Program-made: the position numbers and the translations under genes
Shown: one piece after another, positions 41,133-50,609 of the stretch
How positions within the stretch are numbered: the first letter of the stretch is position 1
Layout of the letters: each line of letters opens with the position of its first letter
Origin: Allygus modestus
Taxonomy: Eukaryota > Arthropoda > Insecta > Hemiptera > Cicadellidae
Length of the DNA stretch: 64,000 bases
Assembly (NCBI GenBank): GCA_963675035.1
Contig: OY776115.1
Coordinates: 145,730,163-145,794,162 of the forward strand
Reading direction: 5' to 3'
Notes under the pieces: generated by a model
Seen by the model: the letters and a program-made list of their open reading frames with translations, nothing else
Told to the model about the DNA's origin: nothing
Database searches by the model: none

Positions 41133-43592
41133 TATATGTGTCCGTTACCGCGATAACTTTTGAAAGAAGCGCCCGATTTTGATGAAATTTAGCACAAATG
41201 TGGAGAGTAATATTTATGACTTTAATTTCGAAAAACAGATCGATTGGTCTATGGGAATGGGGTTTTATGGGGGTTTAAAATTTTCCAAAAATCAGTTTTG
41301 AACTTTTTACCCTAAAATTTTAAAAACACTAGATTTTGGTTATAGCCATTTTATAGAGCTCAAAACAACAAACAATTTAGTAATGTGAATCATTAAGCTA
41401 AGTTTAGTGCTTGTGGAGAAAAGTAAAAAAAGTGTCCATAACATTTCCTATGTTAATCTTATGGGAATACGGTTTTTAGATTTTCCTCAGATAATTTCAC
41501 TAAAAACTCCACATTTCTTTCTACCAATCAGTTTAGCTCTACAAAACAATCATTTTGGCGTTTTAATTGTTGTTTTACGTCCAACCGTTGCAGTAATATT
41601 CAAAGTGCTAAACACAGTACGTTGTCCGATGTTATCCTTATGGAGAATGAATAAAATGTTATATTTTGATTATTTATGTATGTATATTGATGAAACTTGG
41701 TATGTGGCTTCAACTAGTTGTGGTATTGATATTAGCAGAAAAAAATGGATTTTGTTGATATTTCCCGGTAGCAGCAAACCTGCATACTCGGCCCCCATGT
41801 TATTCATATGGAGAATAAGTAAAGTTTTATATTTACCTTAGTTATGAACCTAAATTAATAAAACTTGGTATGTAGCTTCACCTGGTTGAGTTATATTGAT
41901 AATTACAAAAAACAAAACACATATCTTCCTTGTTGCAGCAAACCTGCGTTCTCAATTATAATGTTATTCTTATGGAGAATAAATAAAATGCTATATATCA
42001 CTTATTAATGAATGTATTTTTGTGAAACTTGGTAAGTGGCTCTAGGTAGTAGTGTTGCCCATTTGTTGGAAATTTTCTGAGTACGCAGGTTTGCTGCGAC
42101 GGGGGCATTTCATAGTACCTTTAATAAAACTAGAAGGACCCAAATGGCTTTCTAAAAAAATTATCTATTGGATATACCGTAGTTGTTAAAGTGACTAGCA
42201 AAAACAAACTTTTTAATGTAATCGTAACTATTTGCTACAGGGTTCATAGTGGTGGCAGCTTGCGTTATGACATTCGAGGCCAGAGACAGTGCTGCGAAGG
42301 TGGTGCCTACGAGACTCAAGTATGCCACGGCTGCAGGCCACCCCCACCGCCACAGCAAGCTGAGCCCCGCCATGTCCAGCAAGCTCCACTCCTCGGTGCG
42401 AACCGACAGCAGGCGCAGCACCACCAAGTGGGAGCAGTCGCAGGTGTTCCGAGCGCCGGCCGGCTCCCCAGGGGCCAACGAGGCGCTCAACCGACGAGCA
42501 CTTACTGCCGCCTTCGTGCAGTTCTCCAAGAACCTCCAAGCGCAGCAGGGGGTAACATTACAAGCCACCATCAGCAAAAGCCCTTCTGCTCCGAATCTCG
42601 CCGATGCTAAACTCCCCACTCCTACCATCTCGCCCTTCATGAAATCCCATATTTCCCCTAGACAGAGGCAGAAAAGAAGTCGAAACTCATTACATCCCTC
42701 CGGTAGTGGTTGTACGTTGCTAAACCCTCACGCTTTACTACAACGACAAGCACTATCTATGGATAACCCTGATTACAACCCGTACTTCTCTCCACCTCGC
42801 TCACAACAGCTCAGTAGACAGCATAGCGGTAAAGGAAGTAAAGAGTCATTAGAGGTAGAGATGACAGCGGTTTGTCAAGCTCACGGCTCGCAAGCTTCGA
42901 TGGCTATGGATCTCCATCTCCCAAATGACTGTCCTGTCACCCTCAGGGTTCGAGACAAAACAAAAAGATCGGACACGGCTACTAGGCATGCTTTCGTGAG
43001 ACAGTCACAAATTATCATAGACGATGATGATTTGGAAAGAAGGGAAACACACTCGTGTAGTCCCAGACTCCCCGGTCACCACCCAAGAGCTTACGATGAA
43101 ATAACTCTTTACTCCAGATCTACACCCCATAGTAGAAGAGAATCGCTGACAAAACCGCCTAATATGAGACCGGGTACAGAAGACCATCCTCGCTCCAGGT
43201 CAAACACTGGGGAGTCTAGGAGAAGCTCGATATCGAAAAACGAATCTCGCAGAAATTCGGTATCGAAGAAAAGGTACTCTAGGGCAAACACTGAAGAGAG
43301 GAGAAGAAGAGGTTCAATTACATCGGATAAAAGAAGGGATATTAATGTTTCTCGCTCGAGTTCTTATGAGAAACAAAGGCCTTTGGAAGGGCAATCCTCA
43401 TTTTGTTCTGTGAGATCAGAAGCTCCTGGTGAATCTGGAAGTGAAGCGACTGCTGACGATTTTGATAAAAAGTCTGATACCTATATAGTTATAGAGGAAG
43501 TTGATATTCAACTTCCAATAGTGTCATGCTCAGGTGAAGAAGAGTCGGAAAACAAATCTGAACGAATCGAGAAACTAGATGAAGCAACTTGA
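30044..43592 (+). CDS. TMEM200-like two-pass membrane protein (three exons)
   Basis: Joining 30044-30239, 39155-39280 and 42241-43592 gives 557 residues with both introns in phase 1. Residues 47-68 (ALSFGLLLMLIGTTMATIG) are transmembrane segment 1, 69-97 a short loop, and 98-118 (YAGPIVMGVGGFIVVAAC) segment 2, followed by FEARDSAAKVV. The pairing of a short loop, a GP..MG.G start to the second segment and an ExRD..KV motif is the signature of the TMEM200 (DUF2371) family. Molecular function in that family is poorly known; localisation is membrane. The loop has N81-T-T and N95-L-S glycosylation sequons. The tail (119-557) is Ser/Arg/Pro-rich with several R-R-x-S motifs (about 430-475) and an acidic C-terminus. 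The start Met is the first ATG in exon 1, seven bases after a good acceptor, with G at -3; an upstream coding exon is possible but not needed. Confidence 0.87.
30240..30847 (+). other. Intron 1, first part
   Basis: Intron 1 spans 30240-39154 (8,915 bp). This stretch holds no recognised element. A short tandem of 'actaatgctttgc'-like strings sits near 30409-30460. Confidence 0.5.
30848..31773 (-). mobile_element. Family D element (DINE/HINE-like), copy 3, in intron 1
   Basis: Hairpin CACGTCAGCGTGCTGCGTG (minus strand, 30860-30878) near the 3' terminus, subterminal GTGAATTTCC/GGAAATTCAC, and the CATAAAACTATGTACTG version of the shared core. The 8-mer TAATAACA occurs just outside both ends (30840-30847 and 31773-31780); this may be a target duplication or chance. 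The central AT satellite is expanded here. Confidence 0.72.
31475..31650. repeat. Expanded AT satellite inside family D copy 3
   Basis: Starts as TATATACATATA and becomes a higher-order repeat of an ATAATATAATAATATTATAA-like unit repeated about three times with period near 30 bp. Sister copies at 7390 and 13735 have much shorter tracts at the same place. Confidence 0.85.
31781..32224. other. Intron 1, no recognised feature
   Basis: AT-rich intronic sequence without a recognised element. Confidence 0.4.
32408..33638 (-). mobile_element. Tc1/mariner-type foldback element inserted in TA microsatellite
   Basis: Arms of about 480 bp (32408-32889 and 33158-33638) are near-perfect reverse complements with termini CAGGGTGAGTTTCTACTGAC. 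TA flanks both ends. The 268-bp loop retains the last 24 codons of an IS630/Tc1-mariner-type transposase on the minus strand. The rest of the transposase is gone, so it cannot move on its own. Confidence 0.85.
33019..33093 (-). pseudogene. Transposase C-terminal remnant (Tc1/mariner type)
   Basis: The minus-strand reading gives VRELRKRV then RICIRQNGGHFENLLM and a stop at 33021-33019. A basic RxRxCIxxNGGHFEHLL-type tail is a familiar C-terminus of insect Tc1/mariner-group transposases. Upstream the frame meets a stop at 33102-33100, and no catalytic domain is present. Confidence 0.75.
34293..35966. other. Intron 1, no recognised feature
   Basis: AT-rich, with a G-rich patch near 35050-35110 that begins like a hAT end (CAGCAGTGACGTATCTGAA) but has no matching right end that I found. 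The frames at 35053-35286 and 35744-35962 are unsupported. Confidence 0.35.
35967..36689 (+). mobile_element. Non-autonomous Helitron, copy 1, in intron 1
   Basis: Begins TC (TCTCTAGACTGTTTTTCTGT) after an A. It ends with the 16-bp palindrome GTGCGGAATTCCGCAC (36663-36678), seven bases, then CTAG followed by T: the Helitron signature with A/T target site. It matches 55250-55568 (minus) at both ends; the middle (about 36008-36470) is extra in this copy and contains a short tandem of TGTTATAAAACTTAATCCCT (x2). No Rep/helicase. Confidence 0.82.
36715..36768 (+). mobile_element. Family C 3'-end scrap
   Basis: TGCATTGGAAATTAACTGAG, TACGCAGGTTTGCTATGACG and GGGGTATT: the terminal about 55 bp of family C, with one stem base of the hairpin mutated. 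Confidence 0.65.
36769..37988. other. Intron 1, no recognised feature
   Basis: AT-rich; a short GATTT tandem at about 36845-36860. No gene or element recognised. Confidence 0.4.
37989..38790 (+). mobile_element. Family C element lacking its 3' end, in intron 1
   Basis: 5' block TTAGCGAATTTCCCGTATAG, the GTAGTCGGCAAGGTAAGACC arm, TA microsatellite (about 38128-38178), GTGTGTCCGTGGGTGTGATA, then the shared core and about two internal units. The sequence stops matching near 38790 before the terminal hairpin. Confidence 0.75.
38847..39003. repeat. TCCGAAA-spaced tandem/inverted repeat
   Basis: Seven TCCGAAA or TCCGTAA strings occur at about 38850, 38870, 38885, 38900, 38916, 38931 and 38946, mostly 15 bp apart, with ATGCATTAC-like spacers. 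After a short spacer two inverted copies follow (TATCGGAGC, TTTTCGGAGCAATGC). It lies about 150 bp before exon 2. The 70-residue frame at 38867 is a translation of the repeat. Confidence 0.75.
39155..39280 (+). CDS. Exon 2 of the TMEM200-like gene
   Basis: 126 bp (42 codons). Acceptor TTGTGCAG ends at 39154; donor GTGAGT starts at 39281. It completes Gly66 and encodes YYADQLSAVPDV through SYAGPIVMGVG, that is the loop with both glycosylation sequons and the start of the second membrane segment. Too short to appear as an isolated open frame, but the phase and the family motif leave little doubt. Confidence 0.9.
39307..39408. mobile_element. piggyBac-like MITE 26 bp after the exon 2 donor
   Basis: TTAACGCATTCACTGCGGG at the left and CGCAGCGAAAGTGTTAA at the right are imperfect inverted termini with TTAA at both outer ends. 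102 bp including both TTAAs. It lies in intron 2. Confidence 0.65.
39636..39990. mobile_element. piggyBac-like element with GCGGC inner repeats, in intron 2
   Basis: Ends TTAACACGTTCGCTACC and GGTAGCGAACGTGTTTA (right TTAA mutated to TTTA). Several copies of a CTGCGGCGGCTGG-like motif lie in the interior. It is related to 54002-54785, which has the same ends and GTCTATTTTAAAG-type internal phrases. The frame at 39918-40124 is not a gene. Confidence 0.75.
39991..40839. other. Intron 2, no recognised feature
   Basis: AT-rich intronic sequence with nothing recognised. Confidence 0.4.
40840..40965 (-). repeat. tRNA-derived SINE-like sequence in intron 2
   Basis: On the minus strand, CGCTAGCCTAACGATTAGC (A-box region) and GGTTCAAATACC (B box, about 40892-40904) are spaced as in a tRNA. 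A non-tRNA tail runs to lower coordinates. The acceptor stem is not intact. Confidence 0.6.
40978..42108 (+). mobile_element. Family C element, full-length copy, in intron 2
   Basis: Uninterrupted copy of about 1.13 kb: TTTAGTGAATTTCCCCTATA block, TA tract (about 41098-41140), TGTGTCCGTTACCGCGATAA, the core near 41600 (GCTAAACACAGTACGTTGTC), three internal units each holding CAGCAAACCTGCRTWCTC, and the 3' end with hairpin GCAGGTTTGCTGC and GACGGGGGCATT. Ends 132 bp before exon 3. The 144-residue frame at 41407-41841 is not conserved in other copies and is not called. Confidence 0.8.
42241..43592 (+). CDS. Exon 3 (terminal) of the TMEM200-like gene
   Basis: Acceptor TTTGCTACAG ends at 42240. 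The exon completes Gly108, finishes membrane segment 2 (FIVVAACVMTFEARDS) and encodes the whole cytoplasmic tail to TGA at 43590-43592. The tail is Ser/Arg-rich; about 43219-43330 encodes clustered Arg-Arg-x-Ser motifs, which could be basophilic kinase sites (inference). It ends in an acidic stretch after TYIVIEEVDIQLPIVSC. Codon usage and GC differ sharply from the AT-rich 3' flank. Confidence 0.92.
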
Positions 43593-44579
43593 CATGAATT
43601 GAGAGAGAATTAAGGTTTGTCTCACTCTCTTTCAAGAGAGAAAATGATTAGAGCTTTGTCTCCATGAGGTGTTACGTACAAGGGAGTATTGAAGTAGGTT
43701 GTCTTTGTCTAGAGTCTGAATATGGTCAAGTAGAATAGAGAATAGTGAATACGAGTGGGTATACATTAATTCTTCTTCTTCCAAAGTTCTAAATGTCTTT
43801 ACATTTTTGATTCCGTCCTAAATTACATACTTTTAAGTTCCCAGAAATGCTTCTGCTAACATTGATTCAGTGCAGATCATCCATTATTACAAACACATCT
43901 TCAAAAGTCCCTATTCATAAGATTGTTTTATAATACTTTTTATCAATATCCTAACTCAAATCGGCCACAATTTGGATTTTTCTGCCATTACAGCTTAGTT
44001 ACATTAAAATAAAGAGTTAAAATTATTAAAATATGCACTTGTTTGAAATGGAAATATTATAATTAGGAACTCCAATCCCAAATTATAATGAAATTTATCA
44101 GTTTGATTTTCATGCCAAGTTGTGTTAAGATAATAGTTGATTTTCAGCTGTTCACCAAGCAACTCTGGCCCTATATAAAGTTTCCTTGCTTGTAGTTTTG
44201 TGAAAAAGTACTTAATACAGTAATGTGTTCTGAACTGATTTTGACGACTAAGGAATTAGTAAAAAACACTCTTTCTGGCTGTGCGCAACTTTTTGTGTTA
44301 TATCACAGGCCTTCCTAAAGGCTCCGTTTACTCTTAGCTTTATAACATTTTGGGAACATTTAATTGAATTTGTATTTAAAGGAGCTGTTTATTCAGTAGA
44401 CGACACTTTAACAAGAACAGTTGTTTCAATTAGAAATAAAAATAAAAAAAATAAAAAACAGTTATGGTCACATTTTATACGTAGAAGATAAATAGTGTTG
44501 TAGAAACTGTGAGGCTGAATGCCAAGTTTTGTCTACATTAAAACATAAACAAATCTTGAGGCTGACATTGGGTACAAAT
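43593..44579 (+). other. Likely 3' UTR and downstream flank of the TMEM200-like gene
   Basis: AT-rich sequence after the stop codon. The first canonical AATAAA on this strand is at 44008-44013, which would give a 3' UTR of a little over 400 bases. Later A-rich strings near 44432-44460 also contain AATAAA. Confidence 0.5.
44008..44013 (+). terminator. Candidate polyadenylation signal of the TMEM200-like gene
   Basis: AATAAA in CATTAAAATAAAGAG, the first canonical hexamer after the stop codon. Use is inferred. Confidence 0.45.
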
Positions 44580-45040
44580 GAAGTTGTCATTACATACGGT
44601 AAGCCTTTTGGCTGTCCATTATGACAAACTTCCCTTTCACCTATGGTCTCTTCATTTGCAGCGGCTAGGGACAGAATCTCCGGGTTTGGTCCCCAACCTG
44701 CCAACCTGAGAATGGATGGTCCCTGGCTGTTGTACATGGCTACCCTGTCAGTTGATTTGACCAGCTGGAGGGCAGAATGTGGGTCCCCTGTTTGAGAGCC
44801 TCAACCCAGCTGTCACAGGGGCACGGGAGTTGGCCCTCTGAAGGGTCGATTTGGCTGCCGTCCCATCCCACCCTCTTCTTTCCTGCCATATCCTATCCTT
44901 CCGGTAACCTCCGCAATATTCCCGCTTGTAGAAGATGTGCCTAGCAGCTATGCTGGGGTTTCCTAATCCGCAACAATGATGAACACAAACAAATTCTGAG
45001 TTCATACCTTGCAAGCTGGAGGCAACGCTCCAAGACATTG
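44580..45040 (-). other. GC-richer island of unknown origin
   Basis: Clearly richer in G+C than its flanks, with two minus-strand frames (44468-44737, 44748-45038) that would meet across a stop or frameshift. The peptides contain SILRLAGWGPNPEI and APVTAGLRLSNRGP but I do not recognise a domain. Could be a decayed retroelement piece, an untranslated RNA or an old exon. Confidence 0.3.
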
Positions 45041-47659
45041 GCTATAATAGAATATCTTTTGACGGGTCATTGTGAATTAAGCTAAACAGCTTAACAAACA
45101 GCCTTGCTGAGGTTCAAAACCATCGATCAATCTTCTAGTGAATACTAATACCCTTAAGACTACAAATCCTTCCCAAAAAAACATTGATATTATTAAAAAA
45201 AGGTTAACTGTAATTTTGAAAATAAACAGTGATACTGTGTTGTAAGCACAAATTTTAAAAATGTCTTCACTCTATAAAGTATGGTGCTACCTACTTTTTT
45301 TGTAAATAATATAATGGCAAAATATATCAGTTGTGGCCGAGCTTGAGAATTAAATGTGGTTGATCATTTCCTCTGCTGAACATCATACATTATATATCCA
45401 TGACTCAAACTATGAATTACTGAGCTGTGTATGGTCACTGAAGTCTATAATAAATACTGGGGGCAACACTCGTCAATGCAATTGTGTGCAGCCACTGCAA
45501 TTTTGTGATGAGGATTGTGATGAACGAGTTGCTCGAATCAAACAAGTCAACAAAGAGAATCAAATAAATAATGAGTCAATTATTTTGTATCAACAATCTT
45601 GCATTTGTTGTTTCGTTAATATTTCATCCTATTGTATGAGGAATCTCAAATCAATTAAAGGTCAACGAACAAAATAAAATGGTTTAAATTTTGATTCTTT
45701 TTGGCTGAGTGATTCAAATGAATCGGTTTGGCTTTGAGATTCAAACAGCCTATCACTCAAGCATGGAGAACAATAAATCATCTTCACTAAAGAACCAACC
45801 TTACAGGTGCATTCTTTTTACAACAAATCATTCAGAAATATTGCCTCTAGTAAATGTTACAGCTCAGAAGGTATGGTTTGGGGTTGGAACATGATTTTAC
45901 TTTTCATTTCCATTCATTAGAACCCTTTCTAGGATATGTTTACTGGTTTGCTCTAAAAGCCGTTAAAGAGTACAAGCATTCAAGGAGGATTAGTTGCACC
46001 AAAACTGTACTAGTTTGAGATAGTCATAGTTGTAGAAATGACCGAGTATTAGGATGATAGACCATCAGTTAATCATAATGGATATATTTGTGGATTCACA
46101 AAACATTGTTACATATTTTGTCATTTTAATAATTGTTAGAACTCATTATCACATATGTTGTATGTGGGCGCACAACTATTAACCAAATACTGATCAGGGT
46201 ATTTTGTAAAAGGTTCTAAATATTACATAGCTTCTATATGTCCATGACTTAAATATACCGGGTGTCCCAACAAATAACTGAACAACTGTGAGATATATTA
46301 TTTTCATTAGACATGGCAAAAATATGGGCAGTTCAGTTATCCAACTCTGGCCACATTCTAGGGGCACATTTCATAACTGATGTTCATGGCTATGTTAATT
46401 CTTAATCTTAGTTCAGAAATTGGAGACTTTGTACTTATAAACTTGCTCTTTAACATAAACTCATTAGAAACCACTCGGTTTTGAGATCCGAAGACCATGG
46501 AGGCCAGGATAGGTGTATGTTCTCAGCATGCCTGCCTGCCTGGTGTATGGATCATAGTGCCTGCTTTTATTGTAGTTTATGTTTTATCGTTTTAATTTTA
46601 AGCAACAAAAATGCATCGGCTGATCTTTAATTTTAATTTTACTATCAGATGGCCATGTTTTACTGTATATAAATCTGCCCAGCAGATGATACAGATCTTA
46701 AAAGTTGTTCAATTTTTGGGGACACTCCCAGTGTACGTTACAGTACTAATTATGAAGTGCATAATACTATGTTTAGCTATGATATACAATTGCAATATTA
46801 TTTACATTTTTGTGGAACAATCAGTATGGATAAAACATATTTTTCACATAAGTTACTTGAACCATCCATAAAATTAAATTGGAACCAATCCAATTTTTAA
46901 TTTCCTTTCTTCTTATTTCTAAACGACTTATTAAAAAAAAATTAAAATATGTTAACTAACAAATTAAATACTGTTCTAACACTGAAAAGGAACAAGAAAC
47001 CCTTTTCCTTAGTAACTAACATACACATCACGACTCTTATAATTTAAATTCTTACAAAAGTAAATACTTCGTAATTAGTTTGAAGCATTAATGGTACAGA
47101 ACAAGAATAGACACAACTGGACATTGTAAAAGTGTTATGATCCATACCGAACAGTTCCCAACCAGTTTAACAGCTCTCTGAGCGGCTTGCTCTGACCCTG
47201 ACTCTCAGAACAGTTATACGCATGTATTGTATTTGCTCTTTTCCACATGCACGCAAATTTGTACTATTGGTTAATTTTTTTGATAGTGTCTTTTTTGAAA
47301 TAATGAGGGAAAGAGATGGAGATAGTGACAAGTGAGATGGCTCTCATTCTTCACCGTTACTCAGAGGTGAAGCCCTTGCATATTTGCCAAATAAAGCTAA
47401 TTGTTTATGCTTACCAATTAGTACCTCCATTTCATCACAGCTGGTAATTTTTCATAAAAGCGTTTGCTTTGATAATTCCATGTGTTTTTACCTTGTCTGT
47501 AATGTTTTAACTGTTATTGAAAACTAATAAACTAACCATCAATTACTTAAAAGACCACTGGCGCAAGAGAGATGTAATAATTTAAGAAACGGTTATCAAT
47601 GTTATCGAAAAATAATGTGTTACACCATTAAGAATCTCCTCATCAACCAGTTGTGTATG
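45041..47659. other. Intergenic; possible transposon end at 46257
   Basis: AT-rich. The string TACCGGGTGTCCCAACAAAT at 46257 resembles termini common in insect transposable elements, but no partner end was found. The frames at 45354-45677, 45709-45894 and 46611-46871 have no recognised domain. Confidence 0.3.
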
Positions 47660-47890
47660 AGCTGGCTGGGCAGTGTAGTGGTTACAGTGCTAGCCTCGTA
47701 ACACACATAGGCCGAAGGGGCACACAATAAGCTTCGGTTGACGTGTGAGGATCTTTGGATCTCTGAATCCGTCCCTTCAACAACACATAAACAAAAACAT
47801 AGCCTCGTAAACTGAGGTTCACCAGATCAGTTCTGAGAAAAATCTGAAAATGTTGTAACGGTTTGATACTGGACCCAGTTGCCATTTATC
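47660..47890 (+). repeat. SINE-like sequence, interrupted
   Basis: GGGCAGTGTAGTGGTTACAG (A-box-like) and, after about 110 bp, GAGGTTCACCAGATCAGTTC. The two parts resemble the contiguous sequence at 53091-53190 (GGTTAGCGTGGTGGTTACAT; GAGTTCGCCAGATCGATC). Probably the same tRNA-derived family with an insertion. Confidence 0.45.
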
Positions 47891-49931
47891 TCTGGGCTAT
47901 AAATTAATGATGCTTTCTAGGAACAAGTTGACCTTAGATAGTAACAAGACCATTCCCTCTCAAAACGTTCAAAAATGTTAGTGTTATACACCCGAAAAAA
48001 AAAATCAATAGCAACAACAGGAGATGGGGTAACACCTCCCCTCATCCCTCTCATGGCTTGTGGAAGATGTGGTGGGGGTGTCTCTCCCTCCCCTAAAAGC
48101 GCTTAATTTTTTTTCATGCAGGACACCATCAAGATAATTCAGCAATAGATTAATTTTTGTCTGATCAAAGACCAAAAGAAAATATTTTTGTTGAAGCTGT
48201 ACACATACATAGGCTGACTTTGCATAATTGCATATGAAACTTCATAAGCTCAAGAGGTTCTAAAAACGGCTGATGACAGCATACAGAAGTGTAGTTCCAT
48301 GAGTTTCAACTGCAAGTTTGGAACCCAACATTTCGCATGGATAATAAACCTATTCTTGTTCTGTACAATCAATGCATATATTTGTAATAACCATCTTGAG
48401 AGTTCCAGGGCTTGGCCACAATCTGGCAATGTCACAACATGTGGAAGTTGTTTACAATGTTCGTCTATTGTTGTTGTCAGATCAAATTTAACAGTCGGTA
48501 TTCACCTTGCTTGCCCACTCGTCACTTACTCTTTTGCTTACTGATTGCTGGAAGACCACTACAAGTCAGGGGTAAATGTTATTTGTAATTATTGACTCCG
48601 ACATTTATTAGCATTCACTGGACAGTGCAACCCTTCAATTCGCTTTACTATTTCTTTATTGGTAAACATATTAATTGCCATAATTAAATTATGGTTATGA
48701 CTAAATTAAATTGACAGAGTATATAATGCTAATAATAACTGATAGAATTTTGATTATTTAAATCCTTGAATCTTACAAAATATACTAAACCCCCCATTTA
48801 TGGGGAACACTGTTTTCAGAGTCCCATGAGTATAATATTTGTAATTCCTTTAAGTATTAATTTGATTCATAACTATAGGCTGACGCTCCTGTTTACTCTG
48901 GGAAAGTATCTGCTTATTGCCTGTGCTTTTTATGGAGAATGAACAAATTGTTTATAATACAAAAGTGAATCCACTAGCATTTATTCAAGCAGATTCAAGC
49001 AAATATTTTTTTCCTTTCAGGGTTCCCAAGCTCATATTAGTTTATATTGTGATGCTATTGCAGAGGTTAGCTTGAAACAGCTACTCTTGCTACTGTACTA
49101 TACTCTGCTAGTATCTATTCAATTAAATTAATTTATATTCTACCATAAGATTAACACTAGAACTTTGGAAGCCCATGGGGCAAAGTGTTGAAGGTGGATG
49201 TTTTTCAAACCCCCAAAAGGCACATCTAGACATTAAGAGCATTAAAATAACACATAAACTATGAATTAAGACATAGTAGCTTTGGTGGTAGCCTGCTCAC
49301 AAAAATCGGCTTATAATTTTAATAAATAGGTCTGTGGTAAAACAAGTGACCTATAATGGTTATATGGTTAGATAATAAACTGATCATATACAATTTGGCA
49401 AATCTTTTAACCGCTGAATGAATCAAAATTCAGAAAATATGATATATATTCATGAATCATAAAAACATATATTATTGATAGGTGTTATGATTTTTTTTTA
49501 CAAAATCACCTTCAAATCTTCCCATTTGATTTAAAAATAAGTATTATAAATATAAAAGAATCATAAAAACACAAACTGAATCTAATTTTGAAATATCAAA
49601 GAAAAACAGCGGTACTTTAAGGATTCCAGCTGACTGGTTGTCAGAAAATGTTGAAACATTTCATTCATAAGTGGAGTATAAAGCAAGGAGACGCTTGATT
49701 AAGATTTTTCACGTCTAAATGTGCAATTTAATATCTAATAAACTCAAGTTTTAGCAATATATGTTTCAATAACTCATCTTAAGATTATTTATTATCACTT
49801 TTCAAATTTGAAAGAAAATCGACACGGTTGTACTAGTCAATGCTAAAACTGCATTGTATAATCCCCTCCAAATGCAGTGTTGTCAGCTGTCACCTGGAAC
49901 ACTGCAGTAAGCTATGCATGAATTGCAACTA
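47891..49931. other. Intergenic, no recognised feature
   Basis: AT-rich. The overlapping frames at 48250-48544 are unsupported. Confidence 0.4.
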
Positions 49932-50607
49932 CAGTAGACTCTCAGAAATCCGGATTATTGTGGCGGACAGCCGGTCCGGATTTTGAAAAATCCGGATTTC
50001 TCGGAGTTGGGCACGAATAATCAATTCCGCCTTTATAGTGAATGATTATATGGCAATATGAGTTTATGCTTATGTGCTAATACAAGAGTGAGCTTCCAGA
50101 AGAAAGTTATAAACACTCTTTAATACAGTAGAACCTCGTTAACCAACGAGGACCAACGGGACCGAGAGCAAGGTCGGAAAACAAAAAAGGTCGGATAATT
50201 AGAGGAACACATTTATTACTTGAAAATGTGATAAAACGAAAAAGATTGAATATAACACTGTAAAACATAAATAAAGTATACTGTAATAAAAACTGTAACA
50301 GGTCTGCTCATTTACATCGGCAATGATGAGTCATCGAAAGGAGAAAACCCGAACCGCACGAAACCCGCAGCGCCCCGGATACGTAAACAATAACAAACAC
50401 CGATAATGGCATGGAAACAAAAAACGCCTGACAATGCAAAATAAATTATATTTGTGTAATGCGGGATAATTCCATGAAAACTAAAAGCCCTAAACCAAGA
50501 AGTTCCGCTTTTTTCATTTTATTTGCAACAAAAAATATAAAAAATCTACCATCGGTCCAGATAACCGGGATTCCGGTTAAGTGTGATCCGGATATCTGAG
50601 GCTACTG
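49932..50607. mobile_element. pogo/Tigger-like MITE
   Basis: Left end CAGTAGACTCTCAGAAATCC; reverse complement of the right end is CAGTAGCCTCAGATATCCGG. TA flanks both sides (49930-49931, 50608-50609). A further CAGTAGAACCTCGTTAACCA start lies inside at 50126 after TA, suggesting a nested or duplicated end. The interior has repeated ATCCGGAT-like strings and no transposase. Confidence 0.75.
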
Positions 50608-50609
50608 TA

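Noticed and set aside
41407..41841. 144-residue frame in a family C element
   Set aside because: Not kept open in sister copies; no domain recognised.
42249..42251. Start of the exon 3 frame at 42249
   Set aside because: That codon is GTG and lies inside transmembrane segment 2; exon 3 begins at 42241 after TTTGCTACAG.
42161..42640. Overlapping minus- and plus-strand frames of 100-160 residues over exon 3
   Set aside because: Shadows of the GC-rich exon 3; only the frame in phase with exons 1 and 2 carries family motifs.
45354..45677. 107-residue frame with several cysteines
   Set aside because: No recognised domain, splice context or codon bias; lies in AT-rich intergenic sequence.
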